Of a stretch of DNA of 64,000 bases, positions 1 to 8,124 are shown one piece after another (positions within the stretch are counted from its first letter, which is position 1; the number at the start of each line of letters is the position of its first letter). The position numbers were made by a program, and so were the translations under genes. The notes under the pieces were generated by a model that was given only the letters and a program-made list of their open reading frames with translations, did not search any database and had not been told where the DNA came from. This DNA comes from Desulfocapsa sp. (lineage in GTDB: Bacteria; Desulfobacterota; Desulfobulbia; Desulfobulbales; Desulfocapsaceae): NCBI GenBank assembly GCA_030145625.1, contig JAQYVF010000004.1, positions 1 to 64,000 of the forward strand, read 5' to 3'.

Positions 1-394
1 CGCCGTCGCCTTCTTTTTTCCTCGGTTGCGAAGCGCGGGTGTCTGTCCGCTGTTCAAACCGCTCCTACCCGGTTCGGTGGTGATTTCCGCTATCCATGTC
101 TTCCAGCTACCTCCCATTGCCCTGTAGGAGCGAATTCATTCGCGAAATCGGTGTGGTTGCTGTGTGCTTGACTGGGTTGCGTAGTGAGGGGTTCCTGTTC
201 GCGGTTGAAACCGCTCCTACCTGGTTCGGTGGTGTTTGCCGCTATTCATGTCTTCCAGTTCCCTACCTCATTGCCCTGTAGGAGCGAATTCATTCGCGAA
301 ATCGGTGTGGTTGCTGTGTGCTTGACTGGGTTGCGTAGCGCGGGGGTCTGTTCGCGGTTGAAACCGCTCCTACCTGGTTCCGAAATATTTGCAG
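1..394. repeat. Tandem REP/BIME-like repeat block
   Basis: About two and a half copies of a 154-bp unit lie in tandem; positions 120-126 recur at 274-280. Each unit pairs GTAGGAGCGAATTCATTCGC with a downstream GCGGTTGAAACCGCTCCTAC, so the ends GTAGGAGCG and CGCTCCTAC can fold into a long imperfect hairpin. This matches the known architecture of bacterial REP/BIME elements. It sits directly after the stop codon of the radical SAM gene and may act as a transcript-end structure. Small open frames across it are repeat artefacts. Confidence 0.85.
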
Positions 395-1693
395 CTACCC
401 CTGTTTCTCGGCTGCTGCGATATCCTGGCGGACGAAGGTTTCCAGGGTGTTGTCGAGGAACTCTTTTTTGCAGTCGATGTCCATGGTGAGGTCTTTTCGG
501 TATTTCATGAAGCGGCAGCCGCCGAAGCAGAGGAGGAGGTAGAGGCAGTCTTGGCATTTTTCGTGCTTTTGCCAGTTCTTGACCTGGTACTGTTTGCTGT
601 AGTCCCGGATACCTGTGTGGATATCACCGCAGGCCAGTTCCTGTTGGCCGATGAGGGCCGGGCACTGGTAGATGTTGCCGTCGTAGTGGATGGTGAAGGT
701 GTTGTTGCGGTCTACCATGCAGGGGGTGGGGGTGATTCCTTCCGGGTCCCAGCCGTGATTGAGGAGTTGCTGGCGGAGGAATATGGCGGCCTCGGGGAGC
801 CAGGGTTCACTCACTGACTGGCAGCCTCCGTGGAAGCTCAAGGGGCTCAATTGTTCCTGTTCGGGCTGGATCACCGGGGTGAAGCTGAGGCGGTTGATAT
901 CCAAGGGGCCAAGGCCTGCCCCTTGCAGTTCATCTAAGAGTTCGGGGAAGCGGAGATAATTTTCTTTGCTGTAGTTGCCGCCGACATTGATGGTGAGTTG
1001 TCCGGCGCAGTCTTTGATGTTTTTGAGGACGGTGGCAAAACTGGGGGCGCCGTTGTTAAAGGGACGGGATTGGTCATGGGTTGCGGCCGGGCCGTCCAGG
1101 GTGATCTTGACTGTGGTGAGGCCAAAGGGGAGGAGTTCCTGCACCAGATCCGGGCGGAGAAGGGAACCGTTGCTGACCAGGGCAAAGTCGAAGGCAAGGC
1201 CTGCTGTGCCGCACAGCTCCTGCATGCGGCCCGCTATGGTCTTGATCTGCTCCCGGTAGAGCAATGGCTCGCCGCCGTAGAAATCGATGGCTATGCGTTC
1301 ATATCCCGGTGCACACTGTTCCAAGAGGAAGGCAGGAAGTCGCAGGGCCGTTTGGCTGTCCATATCAAAGGCCCCCTTCTTCCCTCCCTCGTAGCAGTAG
1401 GTGCAGGCAAAGTTGCAGCGCATGCCCAGGATTACGGCAGCAGAGAGGTGGCTGCTCAGACTGTTGACCTCATCCAGATAGTGGAGGACCTCTTCCCGTT
1501 CCTTTTGGTGATCGGAGACCAGGAGGCCGCAGTCTATCAGTCCTTCGCTGCCCTCAACTGCTTCTCCGCGCTGCAAGGCTGCATAGGTCGCATGGTCGAG
1601 GATGACCAGGGCCGTACTCCTGGTGGAAAAGAGGAGGAGGGAGGCAGGATCATCGGGGTGCTTGAAGGTCCTGTGGTAGCGGGAGAGGAGCAT
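395..1693 (-). CDS. Radical SAM/SPASM peptide maturase (geopeptide type)
   Basis: A 432-residue radical SAM enzyme that probably modifies the small peptide encoded just upstream. The CX3CX2C cluster is at Cys93, Cys97 and Cys100 (MRCNFACTYCYE). The C-terminal third carries a SPASM-like cysteine set, CMVDRN, then CPA, then CQDCLYLLLCFGGC, which normally ligates auxiliary Fe-S clusters. Residues 1-80 resemble the N-terminal peptide-recognition region of such maturases. I chose the ATG at 1693 because GAGG lies five bases upstream and because the longer frame overlaps the peptide gene. Known: geopeptide maturases of Geobacter and relatives have this length and sit beside a CC-containing precursor. 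The chemistry performed is unknown. Confidence 0.85.
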   Translation of the reverse strand: MLLSRYHRTFKHPDDPASLLLFSTRSTALVILDHATYAALQRGEAVEGSEGLIDCGLLVSDHQKEREEVLHYLDEVNSLSSHLSAAVILGMRCNFACTYCYEGGKKGAFDMDSQTALRLPAFLLEQCAPGYERIAIDFYGGEPLLYREQIKTIAGRMQELCGTAGLAFDFALVSNGSLLRPDLVQELLPFGLTTVKITLDGPAATHDQSRPFNNGAPSFATVLKNIKDCAGQLTINVGGNYSKENYLRFPELLDELQGAGLGPLDINRLSFTPVIQPEQEQLSPLSFHGGCQSVSEPWLPEAAIFLRQQLLNHGWDPEGITPTPCMVDRNNTFTIHYDGNIYQCPALIGQQELACGDIHTGIRDYSKQYQVKNWQKHEKCQDCLYLLLCFGGCRFMKYRKDLTMDIDCKKEFLDNTLETFVRQDIAAAEKQG

Positions 1694-1740
1694 GTCTACC
1701 TCGGCGCAGGGGAGGGAATCCCCCCCCGCGCAAGTTGTGG

Positions 1741-1836
1741 TTAACGGACTTTTGCTGGACCACTTGAGCAGCAGTCCTCGGTCTTGGCCACCTCTTTGGC
1801 GGTGACCCCTTTTTTGACGATGATAATCTTCTTCAT
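1741..1836 (-). CDS. Geopeptide-like RiPP precursor, 31 residues
   Basis: A short frame with a strong AAGGAGG ribosome site at 1842-1848 and an ATG five bases later. The product begins MKKIIIVKKGV and has a Cys-Cys pair at 22-23 followed by SSGPAKVR. It ends 47 bp before the radical SAM maturase on the same strand. The hydrophobic MKKIIIVKKGV leader and C-terminal CC pair match my recollection of the geopeptide family encoded beside SPASM maturases in Geobacter-like bacteria. The leader would be the maturase docking part and the C-terminal CC region the modified core; both are inferences. It is too short for most automated gene callers. Confidence 0.8.
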   Translation of the reverse strand: MKKIIIVKKGVTAKEVAKTEDCCSSGPAKVR

Positions 1837-1933
1837 TTGAACCTCCTTGGCTTAGGTGGATGGGTAGTCCAGTGCGTTCCTGTTGCGGCCGCACCGGGAA
1901 AATTTGTATCGCTGCCGCAAAATTTCTTGGTCC

Positions 1934-3835
1934 TTAAAAGAAGACCTTTAGCCCGGCCTCCAGCCAGCGGCCACTGTTGGGGGTCAGTTCATCGTCGTAC
2001 TGGCTCTCGTTGCTGAGGTTATGACCGACAAAGAAGAGCTCGCTGCTCAGCTGCTCATTGGCCCAGATCTTCCTGCTGATGCTGATATCCCAGAGGACGG
2101 TGCCGTCCACCGGATTGTAGGCGGGCGGGGCCTCCAGATCGCCGTAGCGGGCATAGTGGCCGCTCAGTTCGACGGTGAGCAGTTCCGGGTTGTCGTAGAG
2201 GGCAATAAGGTTGGCAAAACGCTTGTGGCCGTTTTCCCCGTTGTCATCCTCGGTGTGGATGTAGGTGAAGTTGAGTTCCAGGGAGAGATGGTGCCAGGGC
2301 AGGGTGGAGATCTCCAGCTCTATCCCCTTGCGGCTCTCGCTGCCGCTGTTTTCATAGGTGGCGAGGGCGGAGTTCCAGGAGAAGGCTTCGCTGACGTCGT
2401 TGTAGAAGAGGGTGGTCTTGAGGCGGCAGAAGCGGGCTGCCCCGGTCTCCACCCCGGCCTGGTAGGACCAGACCTGTTCCGGCTCCAACTGGTCGTTGGC
2501 CCACCAGACGCCATTGTCCGTGTCCGTTTGGGCTATCGGGGGTTTATGAAAGCCCTTGGCGACGGAGGCCCGAAAGAGGGTGTGCTCGGCGGCCAGCCAG
2601 GTGGCGCCCAGGCTGGGGCTGGTCATATTGGAAGTGTCCGACATGCGGTCGTAGCGGAGGCCGGGGACCAGGGTCAGCCTGCCGAAGTCGATGGTGTCGT
2701 TGGCGTAGAAGGCCAGGATCTCCTCCTTGAGCTCAGAGGCTGGGGCCGTGGAGAGCTCATCGCTGCGCCTTATTTCATTGCGCAGGTAGTCAAAGCCTGC
2801 CACCAGCTGGTGTCTGTCCAGGTGGTAGTCGAGGCGGCCGTTGATGCCGGTGCTCTCCTGCTCCTCCTGATTTTTCCACCAGGGAATGTCACTGTTAAAA
2901 TCGGTGTCGGTGAGGACGAAGCTGTTGTCGAGGAAATATCCGTTGAGGTGGAGGTTGAGGTCGCTGGCGACCAGGGCGTCAAAGGAGGCGGAGGCAAAGC
3001 TGCTGTGGTCATCGATAGACTCGTCAAAGTCAAAGCCGGGCAGGGCGAAGTGTGAGATCTGGTAATCGGGGGCGGTGTAGCCGCCACTCACCGTGAGACC
3101 CATATTGGCCGGGAGGTTGATATCGAACTTACCGTAGACGCTGGTGTTGGCAAACTCCTTGTCGTCTTTGATGCCGTCCGACTCCTGTCTGGCGGCTGAG
3201 AGGTAGTAACCCACCTGGCCCAGGGCCCCGGCAATCTCGCCCGAGTAGTCCTGGCTGTTATATTCCCCGTAGGAGCCGCGAACAGAACCGCTGGGCCGGC
3301 TGGACTCGCCAGTGTCTTTGGTGATGATGTTGACCACCCCGCCCAGGGACGAGCCCCAGGTGGAACCGGCAGCGCCCTTGATCACCTCGATGCGCTTGAT
3401 GATGCGGATGGGCACCATATTGGTAAAGGCCAGGTCGTTGGTGGCCTTGGAGATGCGGATGCCGTCCAGGTAGATGGCCACCTGGTGGGAGGAGGAGTCG
3501 TGGATACCCAGGTAGGCGGCGTTGTTGAAGTCTTTGCTGGCGTAGTCGACAGAGACCCCGGCTACCCGGTTGAGGAGATCATCGACCCCATGGGCGTTCA
3601 TGCGCTCGATCTGCTCGGCGGTGATGATGGTGACATTTTCGGGGACTTGGGAGAGGGGTTTGGGGGCACGGGTGGCGGCTTCTACCTCTTGATTGTCTCC
3701 ATAATAGAGGGCCAGAAATTCGTCGCCGTTGTCAAAATCCGGAGTGGTTTCCTCTTCGGCCCAGGCGCAGGGCGATATCCCAAGCAGCAGGGTCAGGGAG
3801 AAGGTAATAGTGTCCCTTTGGGTACTTTTTTTCAT
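1934..3835 (-). CDS. TonB-dependent outer-membrane receptor
   Basis: A 633-residue receptor for energised uptake across the outer membrane. It has a Sec signal peptide (residues 1-26, ending AWA), then a plug domain beginning near residue 55 (PLSQVPENVTIITAEQIERM), a plug signature near 140 (GSTWGSSLGGVVNIITKDTG), and a beta-barrel ending in aromatic KVFF as expected for Bam insertion. The start follows CAGGAGG. It lies 97 bp upstream of the geopeptide gene on the same strand, and the gap contains an inverted TTGCGGC/GCCGCAA that might attenuate read-through. Its ligand cannot be told from sequence; metal chelate, cobalamin or the neighbouring peptide are all possible. Confidence 0.9.
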   Translation of the reverse strand: MKKSTQRDTITFSLTLLLGISPCAWAEEETTPDFDNGDEFLALYYGDNQEVEAATRAPKPLSQVPENVTIITAEQIERMNAHGVDDLLNRVAGVSVDYASKDFNNAAYLGIHDSSSHQVAIYLDGIRISKATNDLAFTNMVPIRIIKRIEVIKGAAGSTWGSSLGGVVNIITKDTGESSRPSGSVRGSYGEYNSQDYSGEIAGALGQVGYYLSAARQESDGIKDDKEFANTSVYGKFDINLPANMGLTVSGGYTAPDYQISHFALPGFDFDESIDDHSSFASASFDALVASDLNLHLNGYFLDNSFVLTDTDFNSDIPWWKNQEEQESTGINGRLDYHLDRHQLVAGFDYLRNEIRRSDELSTAPASELKEEILAFYANDTIDFGRLTLVPGLRYDRMSDTSNMTSPSLGATWLAAEHTLFRASVAKGFHKPPIAQTDTDNGVWWANDQLEPEQVWSYQAGVETGAARFCRLKTTLFYNDVSEAFSWNSALATYENSGSESRKGIELEISTLPWHHLSLELNFTYIHTEDDNGENGHKRFANLIALYDNPELLTVELSGHYARYGDLEAPPAYNPVDGTVLWDISISRKIWANEQLSSELFFVGHNLSNESQYDDELTPNSGRWLEAGLKVFF

Positions 3836-3842
3836 TTTTCCT

Positions 3843-3875
3843 CCTGGTATGCGTAACTGTGTACTAACTACCAGG
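3843..3875 (-). promoter_or_regulatory. Leader hairpin overlapping the TonB-receptor ribosome site
   Basis: On the minus strand CCTGGTA (3875-3869) can pair with TACCAGG (3849-3843). The second arm runs directly into the Shine-Dalgarno sequence, read as CCAGGAGG, a few bases before the receptor ATG. Folding would occlude part of the ribosome site. A regulatory role is inference; no known riboswitch consensus is recognised. Confidence 0.35.
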
Positions 3876-4181
3876 AAAACGAGGGGGCCTGGCTAGCTAA
3901 AGCAGTTAATTCGTGTGGATATGGAAATTTAATCACCTGCGGAAAAGCCTACCATCTATAGAAAACAATCAAAAGCAAAAAAAAAATTTGGCAGGTGTGT
4001 GTGATATGGCGGGCTCTAAAGGATTATGTGCAATTGTTTGTAAAAAAGAGGAGTCTTACCTTGTTTTTCTCGCAAAAAAGGCTATCCTGAAACAAGAGAG
4101 TTCTGTTTTGAGAATCATTTGTATTTTCAGGAATTATTTAACAATTTTCCCTTGCCATCACCTCTTTGCAAGCTTTTTTCG
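3876..4181. other. Divergent intergenic region
   Basis: About 300 bp between the divergent TonB receptor and the binding-protein gene. It is A/T-rich with a poly-A run near 3980. It presumably holds promoters for both directions, but I cannot pick out a convincing -35/-10 pair. A 90-codon open frame at 3913-4185 has no ribosome site or family resemblance and is not called. Confidence 0.5.
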
Positions 4182-5087
4182 ATGAGACGATTTTTCCTCC
4201 TCACTTGTTTCTTCTTTTTTACCCTGATTGGACAAGCCTGGTCCTTTGAGGTCCTGGTACTGAAGTCCGGAGAGGCCGTTCCCTATGCGATCGCCGAGCA
4301 GGCCTTTTCTGAGCTGCTGCTGCCCGCCCTGCCCAGAAGAGGGATCAAGTCCATTGCCGAGAATCCCATCTGCATTTATACCATGAGAAAAGGCGAGAGC
4401 CGCTCTTCTGTGGCTCGGGTTATCGAGAAACAGCGGCCGGATCTGGTGGTGGCCATTGGTAAAAAGGCCCTGCAGTCCGCAGTGCTTACCGACAGGCCTA
4501 TCGTTTATCTTCTTGTTCCACGGGCCCAGGCCATCCTGCCAGTGGGCCACCATGCCACAGGAGTCAGCCTGGAAAACAACAGTGGCAGCGAATTTGCCGA
4601 GATTCTGCGTCTCCTCCCTCACATTCGAAGGGTGGGTGTGGTCTATGATCCCGGCAGGACCGAAGCCCTGATTCGTCAAACAGTGGCGGCGAGGCCGGAA
4701 TTGACCTTTTTGCTCAGGCCTGTCAAGAGCGCCCGGGATGTGGCTGGGCAACTGGAGAGTCTCAAGGGGGAGATTGATCTTCTCTGGATGGTCCCGGATC
4801 TCACCGCAGTTTCCCCTCAGACTGAGCAGAGTTACTATAGCTTTTCTTTAGCAGAGCAGGTCCCTCTTTTTAGTTTTTCAGCAAAACACCTCTCACAAGG
4901 TGCCACCCTGGCTGCCAGCTTCGACTGGAAAGAGATAGGGAAACAGGGCGTTGATCTTGCCCTGCAGGTGCTCTCCGGGATTGCCCCGGAAGATATTGCT
5001 CCTGTGCAACCGGAAAAGGTGAGTATCAGAATTAATGAGAAGACGGCCCGGAAAATCAACCTTCAATTCCCACTGCCTGTTCAATAG
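4182..5087 (+). CDS. ABC-type substrate-binding protein, TrpX-like family
   Basis: A 301-residue periplasmic protein of the ABC substrate-binding family that includes tryptophan/tyrosine-binding TrpX proteins (PF04392 type). The signal peptide is residues 1-21 (MRRFFLLTCFFFFTLIGQAWS). Two Rossmann-like lobes follow, with typical segments PDLVVAIGKKALQSAV and RPIVYLLVP. I start at ATG 4182 because the upstream in-frame start would spoil the signal peptide. Only two bases separate it from a membrane histidine kinase, and no permease or ATPase is nearby. I infer it acts as the ligand-sensing subunit of that kinase rather than in uptake. Confidence 0.8.
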   Translation: MRRFFLLTCFFFFTLIGQAWSFEVLVLKSGEAVPYAIAEQAFSELLLPALPRRGIKSIAENPICIYTMRKGESRSSVARVIEKQRPDLVVAIGKKALQSAVLTDRPIVYLLVPRAQAILPVGHHATGVSLENNSGSEFAEILRLLPHIRRVGVVYDPGRTEALIRQTVAARPELTFLLRPVKSARDVAGQLESLKGEIDLLWMVPDLTAVSPQTEQSYYSFSLAEQVPLFSFSAKHLSQGATLAASFDWKEIGKQGVDLALQVLSGIAPEDIAPVQPEKVSIRINEKTARKINLQFPLPVQ

Positions 5088-5089
5088 CT

Positions 5090-6862
5090 ATGCTTGAAAT
5101 AATAAAAAAACTGAAGAGAAGTTATAATACCAGAATTCTCCTGGTCTTTATTGGAGGTATGGTGTTTCTGGCCATTGGCCTTGATCTCCTTTTTATCCAT
5201 ATTCAACGCAAGAGTTATACCGATCATACCCGGCATAGTGGGTTGGCCACGGCAAGATTGCTGGCACAGGCTGTTCAAGTTGGCGTTTTTGCCGAAACGG
5301 CGAGTATGATGAGGCCGGTAGTGGATTCTCTGCTGCTGCAGGAAGATATCTATCGGGTGGTTGTGTTAAATGGGCAGGAAAAAGTTCTTCTGGACAGGCA
5401 GATAGGAAAGACGATCCAAGAGGAAGAGGACGACTCTCTGCTGCAGTTGGAAACTGTTCGCAGGGAAGGGAATAATTTCCTCAACATGAAGCACTCCTTT
5501 GTCTTCTGGTGGCCGGTGATGAGCAGTGTTGCCTACAGTGGTGAAGATGAGCTCTATTTTTTGGATGAGGAGTCTGAGACACAGGAGAAGAAACTTATAG
5601 GCTGGGTGGCCGTCTCTACTTCCAAACAACAGTTTCATGTCGAGATACGGCAGCTTATTCTGCGTACAGGAATGCTGGTGGCCGCTGTCCTTTTTCTGGC
5701 TATTTTTTGTACAGTGGCTCTGCTCAATAAGATGATGCATCCCCTAAAGGAACTGGTGGCCAAGGTTGGAAATGTTGGCGAGAGTGACGAGGAGAGGGGG
5801 GACATCGGCCTTCTCGACACCACCTATTCCACGTTGCTTGAACGTCTGGAGCAATCTTTTTCCACCATTGATGAACTGCGTCTGAATCTGGAAAAGAAGG
5901 TAAAGGAACGGACCAGCGAACTGGCAATGGCCAATAAGGATCTGGAATGGAAAAAAGAAACGTTAAAAGAGAGTAATGCCAGCCTGGAACAGGCCCTGGA
6001 GGAAACGAAAGAGGCCCAGGCGCAGCTCATCCATTCCGAAAAGATGGCAGCCCTGGGGCAGCTGGTAGCTGGTGTGGCCCATGAAGTGAACAATAATATC
6101 AATTTTATTGTCACGGCAGCGCCTGCCCTGGAGAAGGTTCTTGAGGGGATCAAAAAAATTACCGATGTGTATCATGAGGCAGGAATTCAGGAAACGGACA
6201 GGGAAATGCTTGCGGCCCTGAAACAGGCAGAAGAATTGAGAGAGGAGTTGGGGATTGATACCCTCTACAAGAACATCGATCTGGTCCTCAATTCAATCCG
6301 TGAAGGCTGCTCCCGCAGCGTCAAAATAGTGTCTGAGCTTACTTCTTTTTCGCGTCAGGACAGCGATGATTTAAATGAATTTGATGTCAACGAGGCCATT
6401 TTCTCCAGCTGGAAGTTTGTGGATACCAGATATAAGGGGAAGGTGCGGCTGGAGACCGAACTGGGGAAGGTTCCTCTGGTGACGTGTGCAGGCGGAAGGA
6501 TTAGGCAGGTGTTTCTTAATATTATGAATAACGGTGTCCAGGCCATAGCCGAGGCAGGGGGCACCCTCACTGTGACAACTTTTAGTGATAAGGAGATGGT
6601 TAATGTTCGTTTTGGCGATACCGGCCACGGAATAGCCAAGGAGGATCTGCCCAGGATTTTCGATCCTTTTTTTACCAAAAAAGAGGTGGGGCAGGGTACG
6701 GGCCTGGGGCTGGGGATATGTTACAAGATTATGGCACGACACCATGGCAAGATCCGGGTGGAGAGTGGTAAGGGGAGTGGAACCGCCATCACCATCAGTC
6801 TTCCCATTCATGCGGACGGGGGAACTCGGCCTGAATGTGAGTTGAGTCTGATTTCCCTGTAG
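5090..6862 (+). CDS. Membrane sensor histidine kinase
   Basis: A 590-residue kinase. A first transmembrane helix (about 14-36) and a second (about 188-212) bracket a periplasmic sensor of some 150 residues. A HAMP-like linker and a coiled coil (about 255-320) lead to the dimerisation domain with phospho-acceptor His331 (GVAHEVNNNINF). The catalytic domain has an N box NIMNNGVQAI, a G1 box FGDTGHGIA and a FFTKK/GTGLGLG segment. There is no receiver domain and no response regulator gene next to it, so its partner is elsewhere. It starts two bases after the binding-protein stop codon, which suggests translational coupling. Confidence 0.92.
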   Translation: MLEIIKKLKRSYNTRILLVFIGGMVFLAIGLDLLFIHIQRKSYTDHTRHSGLATARLLAQAVQVGVFAETASMMRPVVDSLLLQEDIYRVVVLNGQEKVLLDRQIGKTIQEEEDDSLLQLETVRREGNNFLNMKHSFVFWWPVMSSVAYSGEDELYFLDEESETQEKKLIGWVAVSTSKQQFHVEIRQLILRTGMLVAAVLFLAIFCTVALLNKMMHPLKELVAKVGNVGESDEERGDIGLLDTTYSTLLERLEQSFSTIDELRLNLEKKVKERTSELAMANKDLEWKKETLKESNASLEQALEETKEAQAQLIHSEKMAALGQLVAGVAHEVNNNINFIVTAAPALEKVLEGIKKITDVYHEAGIQETDREMLAALKQAEELREELGIDTLYKNIDLVLNSIREGCSRSVKIVSELTSFSRQDSDDLNEFDVNEAIFSSWKFVDTRYKGKVRLETELGKVPLVTCAGGRIRQVFLNIMNNGVQAIAEAGGTLTVTTFSDKEMVNVRFGDTGHGIAKEDLPRIFDPFFTKKEVGQGTGLGLGICYKIMARHHGKIRVESGKGSGTAITISLPIHADGGTRPECELSLISL

Positions 6863-6898
6863 GTTGGGATCCACTTCGCTCTCCTGAAAGCGCAATCA

Positions 6899-6937
6899 GG
6901 GGCTGTAAGATTGGCCATGTTATTTCATTACAGGCCC
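6899..6937. repeat. Deletion derivative of the 180-bp element
   Basis: A 39-bp sequence joining the two ends of the element found intact at 14481-14660 and 43160-43339, in inverted orientation: GGGGCTGTAAG fused to ATTGGCCATGTTATTTCATT and CAGGCCC. The right flank is TTA, the left flank TCA. The junction lies in a shared TGTAAG, consistent with deletion between short repeats. Confidence 0.7.
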
Positions 6938-6940
6938 TTA

Positions 6941-7077
6941 GTAGGTTGGGTTAAGTGAGCAGCTTCCGCCTTATTTAGTTGGGTTCGCTTATTCTTTGCA
7001 AACTCAACGTGTTGAGGCTCGCCGGTGTCAGCGAACCCAACAAACGTTACGCTTATAATCCGCTTAACCCAACCTAC
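6941..7077. repeat. Inverted-repeat element, GTAGGTTGGGTTAAG type
   Basis: A 137-bp sequence bounded by GTAGGTTGGGTTAAG and its complement CTTAACCCAACCTAC. An inner inverted pair, TTGGGTTCGCT and AGCGAACCCAA, is also present, so the whole can fold into a branched hairpin. It has no coding capacity. Similar GTAGGTTGGG palindromes are dispersed in many bacterial genomes. It directly abuts the remnant at 6899-6937. Confidence 0.75.
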
Positions 7078-7190
7078 ACAGTGTTCAAGGAGAGTGAAAC
7101 GGGTACCTTGCCCAGTGGTTCTCGGTGGTGATGGATTTGACTTGTTTCTTTCGAGTTTGATATACTTATCGTTAGAGGTTTTTGTATGAA

Positions 7191-7331
7191 GGCCACCTTG
7201 CAAAATTTCCTTTTCGCCCATACTCTTTGTTATGATGAAAATTTTATCCTCGGGAGATCATACATATGCCTAAAGTAAAATTTCCCTCATGTCTCGATTT
7301 TGAACAAAAGTTCTAATTTTTCAAGGTACCC
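7191..7331 (+). mobile_element. 141-bp MITE-like element, copy a
   Basis: A complete copy of the 141-bp miniature inverted-repeat element. The left end is GGCCACCTTGCAAAATTTCC and the right end TAATTTTTCAAGGTACCC. The flanks are TGAA and TAAA, a one-base mismatch from a perfect duplication. This copy has drifted (for example TATTCGCC-like core changes and GGGAGATCATACATATG in the middle). It ends 27 bp before the start of the small coiled-coil gene and so forms part of its upstream region. Confidence 0.85.
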
Positions 7332-7358
7332 TAAAATCAAAATAATAAGGAGTGACAG

Positions 7359-7622
7359 ATGAGTGATGATAAGCGTGGTTTGGAGAACCTGAAGGAAAGC
7401 ATAGAGCAGATGCGGGATGAGATCAAACTCAAGGCCCATCTGGGCCAGGCAGAGGCAAAAGAAGAACTGGAACATCTGGAAAAAAAGTGGGATAGTTTTC
7501 TCTCCCAGTATAAACCATTCACTGCCGAGGCGGGCAAGACCGCTGGAAATGCAGGAGCTGCTCTGTCCCTTGCAGCAGAAGAGCTCAAAAATGGATATAA
7601 ACGGCTTCGCAAGCTGCTGTAA
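7359..7622 (+). CDS. Small coiled-coil protein, function unknown
   Basis: An 87-residue soluble protein starting after a clear AAGGAGTGACAG ribosome site. Residues 5-50 form a charged heptad-rich helix (LKESIEQMRDEIKLKAHLGQ) and residues 60-87 an alanine-rich amphipathic helix ending YKRLRKLL. The pattern resembles short coiled-coil proteins annotated as hypothetical in many Desulfobacterota. No catalytic motif is visible. Its only near neighbour upstream is the 141-bp element, which probably carries or displaced its promoter. Confidence 0.75.
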   Translation: MSDDKRGLENLKESIEQMRDEIKLKAHLGQAEAKEELEHLEKKWDSFLSQYKPFTAEAGKTAGNAGAALSLAAEELKNGYKRLRKLL

Positions 7623-7681
7623 CGGCGTTGTATGGCCTGACAATACGTATCCTCAATGCGGGAGACAGATCGAATTTTTTT

Positions 7682-7774
7682 ACAAAGGTAGGGGACAGAA
7701 TTTTTTTCGTGACTTTTTGCGAAAATCATTCTGTCTCCCGGCAGCGAAAGAAAAATAAAATCAGTCCCCTCGTT
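7682..7774 (+). repeat. GGGGACAGAATT-type repeat, copy 1
   Basis: About 93 bp bounded by AGGGGACAGAATTTTTTTCG and ATAAAATCAGTCCCCT. The ends form an inverted AGGGGACTGA pair, and an inner CTGTCTCCCGGC segment is present. An inverted, highly similar copy lies at 25895-25990. A partial GGGAGACAGATCGAATTT just upstream suggests a second degraded copy. Similar sequences are known as REP-like repeats mobilised by Y1 transposases, but no transposase is present here. Confidence 0.75.
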
Positions 7775-7793
7775 CACATTCCCTTGCCACAAA

Positions 7794-7865
7794 GTCATTC
7801 CCGCGCAGGCGGGAATGCAGAGTATTTGGCAAGATCTTCTAGATTCCCGCTTACGCGGGAATGAC
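7794..7865. repeat. REP pair of the GTCATTCCCGC type
   Basis: Two inverted hairpins, GTCATTCCCGCGCAGGCGGG and the facing ATTCCCGCTTACGCGGGAAT, separated by a short spacer. This is the widespread CATTCCCGC repetitive palindrome. A second pair is at 23092-23162, sharing the flank CATCTCGGT. The remaining stretch to 8124 holds only a small hairpin, CAACGTC/GACGTTG, at 8073-8090. Confidence 0.85.
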
Positions 7866-8124
7866 ACCGAGATGAGTTGAAAGTCAGTGGTAATCAGATA
7901 AGAAAAAGACAAGTAATTGTTTCATGAAGGGGCTGGGGGCTGAAGGAAAAGAGGGTACCCTTAAGTTGAAATAAGTGTTGTTTTTTATCCAGGCAGGGCA
8001 AAACGCCATCCCATTGTATTGGGAGTCTTCAGTCCATGTACCCTGAATAGTTACGACAAGTATAGTGTAATCAACGTCTGTGGACGTTGGTTGTTAACAT
8101 GACCTCTCAACCTTGATTCCGATT

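Noticed and set aside
998..3055. Long plus-strand open frames opposite the radical SAM and TonB genes (up to 344 codons)
   Set aside because: They are antisense shadows of well-supported minus-strand genes, with no ribosome sites or family motifs.
3913..4185. 90-codon plus-strand frame before the TrpX-like protein
   Set aside because: No ribosome site, low-complexity Lys-rich sequence and overlap with the binding-protein start; composition fits an intergenic region.
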